Shown here piece after piece: positions 56,132-64,000 of a stretch of 64,000 nucleotides of DNA (position 1 is its first letter; every line of letters starts with the position of its first letter). Under the pieces are notes generated by a model. That model was given only the letters and a program-made list of their open reading frames with translations, was not told the DNA's origin and made no database searches. The stretch spans positions 3,443,455 through 3,507,454 of the forward strand of contig NC_082698.1 of the NCBI RefSeq assembly GCF_949987515.2, written 5' to 3'. This stretch comes from Delphinus delphis (Eukaryota > Chordata > Mammalia > Artiodactyla > Delphinidae). The translations under genes and the position numbers were made by a program.

Positions 56132-56339
56132 ATTTTTTTTTTTTTTCCCGGTTCGCGGGCCTCTCACTGCTGTGGCCTCTCCCGTTGTGGAGCACAGGCT
56201 CCGGACGCGCAGGCTCAGCGGCCATGGCTCACGGGCCCAGCCGCTCCGCGGCAGGTGGGATCTTCCCGGACCGGGGCACGAACCCGTGTCCCCTGCATCG
56301 GCAGGCGGACTCTTAACCACTGCGCCACCAGGGAAGCCC
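56132..56339 (-). mobile_element. CHR-type SINE, copy 4
   Basis: Full-length copy in minus orientation with a T tract (56132-56146) and tRNA-like head ending at about 56339. The 7-bp target duplication TGTTTAC flanks it (56125-56131 and 56340-56346). It carries GCAGGTGGGATC where copies 1-3 have GCATGTGGGATC, a difference shared with copy 5, which suggests a separate sub-lineage. Confidence 0.93.
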
Positions 56340-56349
56340 TGTTTACTTT

Positions 56350-56630
56350 TATCTCAATGCAAATGTGCCAAGCTTACTTGTCAGAGTTATGACACCAATT
56401 ATTACAGACGTGCACCATCCATGAGCAATATATCCATCATGTGAGTCCTGGCTAAGTGGGCGCTTCCCTGCCCTGCAGGGAAGCTCAGGGACGAAACACT
56501 GCTTTGCCAAAAACTCAGAGTCCTCCCCTGTCTTTTCTTTGAAAGGCTGCCAACTTGTTTATGTTTCCCAGGACTCTGTTTAGGTTAGGAATATTTGGAA
56601 ACTTGATAACAAAAAATGGTCACAAAAATG
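56350..56630. other. Unique DNA
   Basis: No named repeat or gene was seen between the SINE and the L1M mosaic. Confidence 0.4.
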
Positions 56631-56634
56631 AGAT

Positions 56635-58720
56635 TTTTTGTTTTCTATATATAAAAGTACACCATGTTCGTTGTAAAACTTCTGCAAGTCAAAGGGAAGA
56701 CATGGCCCCCTATGTTTATAGTCTCTCTTCAATGCATGGGTGGTCATTACTTTACCAACTTGGAATTCTGTTGTTTTGTTTTGTTACCTATGATTCACAG
56801 TTGACAATAGATTGTGACTATCTCCCATGTGAACAAATTTTCTTAACATAAGTCTAAAAGACAGAATAGATGCTAGTCTATCAGAGAGAAGAGGCAAAAT
56901 TCATTTAACCAGCCCCAGTTGGACATTTAGGTCGTTTAAAACTTTTACCATTATAAATATCATTGTGATGAACGACAAGGCACAAAATTATTTGCAATTG
57001 CCTTTGCAGGTTCCCTTAGGAAGAGTTCTTAGAAGTGGAATCCCGTGGTCAAAGGTTGTGCCCAATTTAAAACATTTTATAAAATTGCATTTCAGAAAGA
57101 TTGCATATAAAATAACACTCATAGGTCATGCATGAAAGTACCCATTTCCCCAAATTCTCACCCACACTGGGCATTTTGTGTTCTTTAATTTTTGTAGATT
57201 TGATGCCATAGAACTGATGCTTTGTTGTTCTTTTAATTTGCGTTTCTCTGATTACAAGAGGTAGAACTTTTTATTACCACACACTACTGGCTCTCTGGTG
57301 TTCTTCTCTTGTGAATTGTTTGATTCTGGCCTTGGTCTATTTACCTAATGGGGTGTTTATTTTTTTTCTTATTAATTTGTAAAAGTCTTTTATAGATTAA
57401 TGATATACTCTTATCATATATCTTTTGAGTGGTTTCAGGTGGTTTATCATTCACTTTTTGCTTGTATATAAAATTGGTGTGTTTAAAACTATCACTGTTT
57501 TATAGCATTCTTTTGCTTATGTGTCCATTTACACTATCGTTCCTCCCCTAAGTTGAAGTATTTTCTACATTTTCATCTTCTTTTGTGGTTTATTTTGGTA
57601 TTTTACTTTAAAAAATCCATCAGGAATTAATTGTAATGTTTTCTGAGATGGAGGATTTGACTTAAAATTTTTTCTAATTAGTCATTTAAACTTAAGTCAT
57701 TTATTAAGACTTTAACCTCTGCTTTGAAGTGCACCTTCATCATGATAAATTCCTATACACGTGTGGGTAAAGTTTTATTTTTTGCCCTTTCATCAGTCTA
57801 TTCTCTTGCCAGTGCCTCACTGTTTTAACTATTGTAGCTTTGGAGTTCATTTTATCAAGTCCCTTTCATTCTATCCCAAACATTTTCTGATTGTTCTTCT
57901 TTATTTATTTCCTAGATAAATTTTAGAATCATCTTATGAGGGGAAAAAATCCCATTTGGAGTACAAATGGAATTAAATTAAATTTATAAGTTAGTTTGGG
58001 AAGACTGGACATATTGTCATATTTATGTTATTAATTTTTCTATTTAAATCAACATGATAAGACTTTTAAGCCTTTTTGTTTGGGGCTCAATCGATTTTGC
58101 TGTTGACTTTAAACATTTTTATTAAAATCATTCTTTGGTATTCTATATTTTTTGTTTCTGTTGTGAATGCACTCCTTTTTACTATATTCTCTATCTTTTT
58201 ATTGCTCCTGTACAGGAAACAATATAAATTTTCTATACCTATTTCTATCTCACTGTCTATGACTTATCTAGTTAGTTGTAATAGTGATACAGCTCATTAC
58301 GTCCTCTTCTAATGCAGACAATCTGTGAATAATATTTTTGTCTTACTCTTCCAAAATTTATTCATTTTTTTATGAACTTACTGAATTGACTAGAATGGCA
58401 TCAATGTTTCTGATTTTTAAAAAATGTATCTTTATGATTTAATCACAAAGTATGTTAATGTGTATTTTTAGTATGCCAAGGAAATATCCTTTTATTTCTG
58501 TTTTATCCATACATTTTTAAAGTCATTTTATCTTTTGATCTACTGATATGATTAATTATATTACCAGTTTTCTGGAATTAAAACATCCTTGCCCTCCTGG
58601 AATAAGTACTATTTGATCATTTCTACAATATGTTTATTTTTTTCATTTCATTTAGATTTTTAAAGCTATTTTCATAGGTTTCTATATAGAACGGTCTCTT
58701 ACTATCTTGCAAAGCCCTAT
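56635..58720 (-). mobile_element. L1M relic, antisense
   Basis: The plus strand shows GGACATTTAGGTCGTTTAAA, AAGTGGAATCCCGTGGTCAA, TTTTAATTTGCGTTTCTCTG, then TAAAAGTCTTTTATAGATTA and later AAATTTTAGAATCATCTTAT. These are the antisense of old L1 ORF2 in the correct order. Divergence is high. Continuation to about 58.7 kb is less certain. Confidence 0.7.
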
Positions 58721-58829
58721 TTGCTGTTGTCTCCATTCTCCTTCCAAAAGTAATGTGTTTGCGTTTTCTCTATTTTATTGGTGCTTTATACTTTTAATTT
58801 TTGTTATTAAATTAGAACAAGTAAGAAAT

Positions 58830-60450
58830 CTAAAATTATCAGAAGAAAGAGTTAGTAGTTTTCCCTACTCCTACTCCATCCTCTACTCCCACCTTAGGTA
58901 ATCAGATAATCAATATCATTTCATGGTGGTACAGTTTGCATCCTTGTCTAACTTTGAATATACCTCTCCACCTATCCATAATACACATTACGTACATCTT
59001 GATTTTGACTTTTTTTCTTATAGAGATGAGATTATGCTGTAACTTTATGTTTGTAAGCTAATGATGTGTCATGAATATCCCCGGGCTAATAAATAATGCA
59101 AAACACATTCTTTAAAAGAATGATTTAATATTCCGTGTGTTTTGTCCTATAGGAAAGTTTATTTAAGCCTGTCTCTACTGGTGAGCATCAGGTTGTTTCC
59201 AGGTTTTAAATGTTTTTCAAACAAAGCCCCACAGTTATATGGATGAATATACATGCTGGAATGTTTATTTTATAGGGCAAAGTTCCAGAAGTAAAATTGC
59301 CTGGTTAAAAGGAAATGTGAATTTAGTATTTGATAGATAATACTAGATTATTTTCTGAAAGTTTGCAATGATTCATTCCCCCATTAGCCTTGTAGGAGAA
59401 TGTCCCTTTCCAACGTCTTTGCCAGCACCAAGTGTTACCAATAGTCATGATTTGTGCCAGAGTGGGGAGTGAGGACTAGGATCGCCTCATTGCTTCAATT
59501 TACATGACCTTGACCACACATTTACTATTTATCTGAATTTTCTCTTCTGCTCATTGTTGACCCAGATGTTTGTCCATTTCTCTATTTGTTCTTCACTCTT
59601 CTACTTACAAATTTGTGGAAAATTTTAGTATCTCGGGGATATTGATGTCTGTCACCATGTCTGTCTGTCTGTCACATGGGTGGTAGAAGAGGTGAATCAT
59701 CTGTATTTTTATTTTGTGGGTGGTATTATAGGGCATGCTGTTTTAAAAAACATTTCAAGGTGAAATTTGTCCCTCCTTTCCTTTACTGCATCTAGGTTTG
59801 TGGTTTTACTTGGGAAAGTTTTTCCAACCTCACTGCTATACACATATTGTCTTAAAATGTAGTGTAACCTTTGATACTTTGATTCCTTAACAAATGAAAC
59901 TGGCCAACCTGACTGACCCCCCTCATATCATTTTTAATTAAATTTCAGATGAATTACAATTAAAAAACCATAGTTTTAATAGTGAGCTAGATGTTGGACT
60001 TACCATATAAATTTGTATGTGTTCTAATTCACTGATATCTGGTTTATCTAGTACACTGGGTATTGGCTCCTATTTCTTCTGGTTTCTAAGTTAAAGGCTT
60101 AATCATTAGTTTTTAGTAATTTCTGTTTAATAATTAAACTATTAGGCTATGAATTGCTCTTGGTCTTGTTTCACAAATGAAAAATAACTTGGCTAGGTCA
60201 TATATTTAGGTCACAACTCTCTCCCCCTCTGACACCTGTAGATGCTTCCTGGTCTGGCATTTCACGTTCCAAAGGATGGATCTGAGGCCATTTCTCACTG
60301 TTCTCCTGTGCAGATAAACTCTGGGTTATCTCGCTGTCAGCAGGATGTTCTTTCTCCCTCTTCCTTGAAGTTTTTCATCACTTGCTAGAGAATATATAAA
60401 TATGCCTTTCATCTATGGTTTTTACATGAAAAGCTGTGAACTTTCTCAAT
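58830..60450 (-). mobile_element. Second L1M relic, antisense
   Basis: The order of landmarks restarts. AGGTTGTTTCCAGGTTTTAA, CAGAAGTAAAATTGCCTGGT, GATTCATTCCCCCATTAGCC, TTTCTCTATTTGTTCTTCAC and the 60190-60400 block (TTAGGTCACAACTCTCTCCC, TTCTCCTGTGCAGATAAACT) are the antisense of L1M 3' UTR and ORF2. This is therefore a second, independent insertion in the same orientation as the one before it. Confidence 0.68.
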
Positions 60451-60570
60451 CAGCAAATCCATATCCTTTTGGTTGTGTTGTTTCACTTCTAGAAAGTAAC
60501 GTAGTTGATAATTGCTTCTGTTCTTTGTAGGTTGGGAGGGGTGGGGGACAAGAGATCTCTTCTAGACTAC

Positions 60571-60572
<2 letters not shown>

Positions 60573-60602
<30 letters not shown>
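60573..60602. repeat. (GT)15 microsatellite
   Basis: Uninterrupted GT dinucleotides. Confidence 0.96.
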
Positions 60603-60604
<2 letters not shown>

Positions 60605-60871
60605 AGACTGTTTTCTGCTCTCATTTCTCATGTTCTTTTTCAAAATTATTATTTTCCTTTCTTTGTCCTTTTCCTCTCTGTTGAAAAGAGAATCTCAAAT
60701 TTGTATGCCATATTAATGGTTACATCTTCTGTTGTTCACAGTCTGTAGCATGGATTTGAATCCTGTTGTTGTATTTTTAATCTTTTTAGTCTCTGTTTCT
60801 TTACTGATTTCTCTCTCTCTGTTCATCTCTTCCTTTCATCTTCTTGTTTTCTAGTTTCTCTTCTTTTTTTT

Positions 60872-61292
60872 TAACATCTTTATTGGAGTGTAATTGCTTT
60901 ACAATGGTGTGTTAGTTTCTGCTTTATAACAAAGTGAATCAGTTATACATATACACATGTTCCCATATCTCTTCCCTCCTGCGTCTCCCTCCCTCCCACC
61001 CTCCCTATCCCAACCCTCTAGGTGGTCACAAAGCACCAAGCTGATCTCCCTGTGCTATGCGGCTGCTTCCCACTAGCTATCTATTTTACGTTTGGTAGTG
61101 TATATATGGCCATGCCTCTCTCTCTCTTTGTCACAGCTTACCCTTCACCCTCCCCACATCCTCAAGTCCATGCTCTAGTAGGTCTGTGTCTTTATTCCCA
61201 TCTTACCCCTAGGTTCTTCATGACCTTTTTTTTCTTTTTCTTAGATTCCATATATACGTGTTAGCATAGGGTATTTGTTTTTCTTTTGATTG
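60872..61292 (-). mobile_element. LINE-1 3' UTR fragment (cetartiodactyl-type)
   Basis: The segment begins with TTTAACATCTTTATTGGAGT after a T run and ends near TTAGCATAGGGTATTTG. It is the reverse complement of a young L1 3' UTR, close in sequence to the copy at 4425-4812 and in the same orientation. It is less diverged than that copy. It is 5' truncated and noncoding. Confidence 0.85.
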
Positions 61293-61299
61293 CCTGTCC

Positions 61300-62130
61300 T
61301 TTCTCATTGAAGATGGTGTTTAAGCTCTTTGAGTATGCTAAATAGTTCCAGGAGTTTACTTCTGATGTTGGTTTCAGTTTACACCCAGCGTGTTCTTTCT
61401 CTGAGTTGAGAACAACATTCACGTTGTCTTACTGTGTTGTCCTTTTGAAGTTGCCTCATGCTGTATTTTTTCCTTTTTATTCATTCTTGAAATAAAGATA
61501 AAACAAAAGAAAAAAAGAGCTTTGGATCTCAATGTTTTGGCTACCTTGAGAAGTGAGCAGAGACAGATAACTTTCTCCACCGGTGGGGGGAGGGGTCTGA
61601 GCCCGGGGTCTGGCTTGGTTGTTTTCTATTGTAGACGGCATCTAGTGTACTTTTGCCCTCTTGCCCTATCACCGTCTCCTTGCCTGGAATGCAGAACAGA
61701 CACAGCGCATGGGGACCCGGCTCCCAGTTTGCATTGCTGCTCACACTCTTCCTGCTCCGCCCCCTGGGTTTTACCTACCAGGGTAACATGTGCACCCCAA
61801 GCTCCCACACTCTCTGTCCTGCCATTTTCTGGGAATTCCCGTCTTTTAATTTCTATTGAAGAGCTGCCTGGCTTCTGGCTGGGGTCCTGAGTGGGCTCTT
61901 CCTCTCCTTTGTGCAGCTGGTCCCCCTTGAATCACAGCCTGAGTTGGTCATGGGGCTTAACCTGAAAGAGTTGGTTTTGATCGTTTATTTTTTAAACAGT
62001 GCTCCATTAGCATCACACTTTGTGGAGATTTGGCCCAGATTCTGCCATTAAGCTCTTAATCAATCTTAACTTTCAGTAACAGTGTCATGATTTTAGTATA
62101 TTTTTAAATCACCTTGTAAGTATCTTCATA
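61300..62130. other. Unique DNA, nothing recognised
   Basis: No named repeat. The 122-codon frame at 61522-61890 has no family resemblance. Confidence 0.4.
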
Positions 62131-62137
62131 GGTATAA

Positions 62138-62205
62138 ATCATTTATTTAAGAAATATTTTTTGAGAACTCATCATGTACTAGCTTATAGGAATAATATCT
62201 TTCCA
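62138..62205 (-). repeat. L2/MIR 3' end fragment, antisense
   Basis: ATCATTTATTTAAGAAATAT followed by TTTGAGAACTCATCATGTAC is equivalent to the antisense L2 end 'TTCAACAAATATTTATTGAGCACCTACTATGTGCC'. Confidence 0.55.
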
Positions 62206-62209
62206 AGAC

Positions 62210-62660
62210 AGGGTTAACGATGGATACAGGCTATATTGGGGTTGCTAGGTAGGCACCATTTTAAATCAGAAGAATAAAATAGTGGTATATTTAAAATACT
62301 TAGAACATGAGCTGCTATTGTATGGTAGGTACAAAATATTCTTTTCTTCTCTCCTACCCCAGTTTTTTTTTTTTTTTTTTTGTCTTAATATGAGGAAGAC
62401 AGACTCTGCATTCTTTTTGCAATCTCATAACCAGAGAGGTGGAAGGAAATGCAATGCTTTGTGGGAAGACATCAGCACTGGAGAATGTGGAGTGTCCAGG
62501 GTATGTGTTCTGATTCGAACAGCTGGTGATTCCATCTATAGGAGAAAACCCTTGATGTGACCACACTAAATAGATCAGTAAATCTGAAATCTTCATGAAA
62601 AATAACAATAATCTTCTTTTTCTTTAGGTAAAAGGGAGAGAATAAACCAAAGGATTCTAG
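62210..62660. other. Unique DNA
   Basis: A T18-type run lies at about 62364-62381. There is no gene or named repeat. Confidence 0.4.
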
Positions 62661-62671
62661 GGGTTTTTTAA

Positions 62672-62720
62672 ATCGATTTTTTATTGAAGTATAGTTGAAT
62701 TACAAGGTTCTAGGTTTTAA
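62672..62720 (-). mobile_element. Very short L1 3' terminus, antisense
   Basis: CGATTTTTTATTGAAGTATAG followed by TTGAATTACAAGGTTCTA is the reverse complement of the last ~45 bases of an L1 3' UTR. It is either an extremely truncated insertion or a remnant. Confidence 0.6.
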
Positions 62721-62724
62721 CATC

Positions 62725-63445
62725 AAAAAATTTCAAGACAACAAAACCCAGAGTTAGTTTAGTCTAAATAACCAATCTGTATACCAAGTGCTGGGAATAG
62801 AAAAGTAAGTAGGCCAATTGTCGGCTGAAATACGATAAGAGAATCCATGTTTTAAAAGATATGGAGTTATAGTTCTTAAAGGTAGCAGTTAGATAAAGTA
62901 AAGGATGGAAGCAAGACCAGTTCCCTTTGGGATTTCCGATGACAGTGTAACAGATGACTCCAGATGACAGTGTAAGAGGAGGGATGGAAAGAAATTATAT
63001 TAACAAACTGTTGTTGATGGTTATAATAAGATTTAAGCAACCAAATAACCGAAGCTGAAAGCCTAACATATTTTTCAAGATGATTTAGAAGGATGCTAAC
63101 GTGGAGGATGTCAAAAGCTGCAATTATGTCTGAACTCATTTTAGGAATGGATTCCTGGCATTGGCTGCACGCCGTGTGTTATCACATCCTGATGAGGGCA
63201 TTTTAGTGCATGACCAAAATTGGAGTAAACTCTTCAAAACCCATTATTGTCATCTAGATGCATTTCCTCCATGTTGCTATCACCAGTTTGAATTAGATTA
63301 GCATTTTTTTTATAATGGGGATTAGCAGTTTTTAAAAATCCAATATACTTAAAAGGAACTATTTTTAGAGAGCTTGTAATTGTCTGTAGGATAGATGTGT
63401 TTGTCACTTCACATAACAGCACAAAGTAACAGAAAATATTTAGAA
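62725..63445. other. AT-rich unique DNA
   Basis: No named repeat. A local duplication of GATGACAGTGTAA occurs twice within about 40 bases near 62938-62975. Confidence 0.4.
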
Positions 63446-63461
63446 AGCTTAAAACATTTTA

Positions 63462-63678
63462 TTATTTTGTTTGTTTGTTTGTGTTTTGTGGTATGGGGGC
63501 CTCTCACTGTTGTGGCCTCTCCCGTTGTGGAGCACAGGCTCTGGACGCGCAGGCTCAGCGGCCATGGCTCACGGGCCCAGCCGCTCCGCGGCAGGTGGGA
63601 TCCTCCCGGACAGGGGCACGAACCCGTGTCCCCTGCATCGGCAGGCGGACTCTCAACCACTGCGCCACCAGGGAAGCC
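63462..63678 (-). mobile_element. CHR-type SINE, copy 5
   Basis: Full-length minus-orientation copy with a (CAAA)n-type tail (TTTG units at about 63466-63490 on the plus strand). It is flanked by a perfect 14-bp target duplication CTTAAAACATTTTA (63448-63461 and 63679-63692). Several body CpGs have become TpG (for example GTTGTGGAGC, CTCTGGACGC), so it looks older or less constrained than copies 1 and 3. It shares GCAGGTGGGATC with copy 4. Confidence 0.95.
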
Positions 63679-63694
63679 CTTAAAACATTTTAAT

Positions 63695-64000
63695 CTTAGA
63701 TATTAAGATTCAAAGATAAAAATGTTGAATCCTACTTTCTGGCTAATGACGTTTCCTTTTTAAGGTGGCTGTAGATGTGTATTAAATCCATAACTACAAG
63801 AAAGGCACATAAATCTTGCATTCTATATGGACCTTCAATGAAAGCTGGGAAGGTTCTTTTGTTCTTAAACTAGAAGTGTTGCCTTTGCTGTTTGCTGAAT
63901 CTTTGTTGTCATCAGCCTTGAAAATGATGGGAACTGTGAATTTCTAATATATTCTGAGGCTTTATGAAACTGTTTTAATTTATGAAATTAAGTTTCTCTT
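63695..64000. other. Unique DNA to window end
   Basis: AT-rich sequence with no recognisable feature. Confidence 0.4.

Overview
The window is vertebrate nuclear DNA from a placental mammal, almost certainly a cetacean. The key evidence is five near-identical copies of a GC-rich, tRNA-derived SINE. Its head begins with a GGCTTCCCTGG-type tRNA-like sequence with A-box and B-box matches, its body is CpG-rich, and it ends in a poly-A or (CAAA)n tail. I recognise this as the CHR family of whales and dolphins (Cetacea/Hippopotamidae/Ruminantia lineage). I see no Bov-tA/BovB-type ruminant repeats, no Alu and no B1/B2. The remaining repeats (MIR, L2, L1M, MER5A, Tigger, MaLR LTR) are the normal old mammalian complement.

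I find no convincing protein-coding gene. The longest open frames lie in repeats or GC-rich unique DNA and resemble no family I recognise, with one exception: a decayed hAT-transposase-derived coding remnant at about 28.83-29.30 kb. The window therefore looks like intergenic or large-intron DNA. It was shaped mainly by layered LINE-1 insertions, most of them reading on the minus strand, with later SINE insertions on top.

Layout. 0-5 kb: unique DNA, an L2 relic and two L1 3' ends. 5.5 kb: CHR SINE. 7.3-9.5 kb: ancient L1M plus-strand relic. 9.9-13.1 kb: L1 minus-strand sequence, with a CHR SINE nested in the younger part. 14.7-15.9 kb: L1M. 16-18.6 kb: repeat-poor DNA. 18.6-24.3 kb: L1M mosaic with MIR, L2 and microsatellites. 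25-28.1 kb: MIR relics and a MaLR-type LTR. 28.8-29.7 kb: hAT-derived coding relic followed by a MER5A element. 30.2-31.2 kb: L1M. 31.2-35.1 kb: GC-rich unique DNA interrupted by a CHR SINE. 35.8-36.1 kb: Tigger relic. 36.1-54.3 kb: mostly repeat-poor DNA with candidate conserved noncoding blocks, one short 3' L1 fragment with clear target duplications, and an unusual cluster of inverted repeats at 50.24-50.29 kb. 54.3-56.3 kb: (CT)n, an old repeat, an L2 tail and a CHR SINE. 56.6-61.3 kb: L1M/L1 minus-strand mosaic. 61.3-64 kb: mostly unique DNA, with a CHR SINE at 63.5 kb.

The observations I rate highest are the hAT-derived coding remnant, the three adjacent perfect inverted repeats at 50.24 kb, the nested SINE insertion with a perfect 17-bp target duplication, the same orientation of all five SINEs, and the repeat-free AT-rich block near 52 kb that has the look of a developmental enhancer. 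Repeat family names come from recognition by eye; no database comparison was possible, so boundaries of old elements are approximate.
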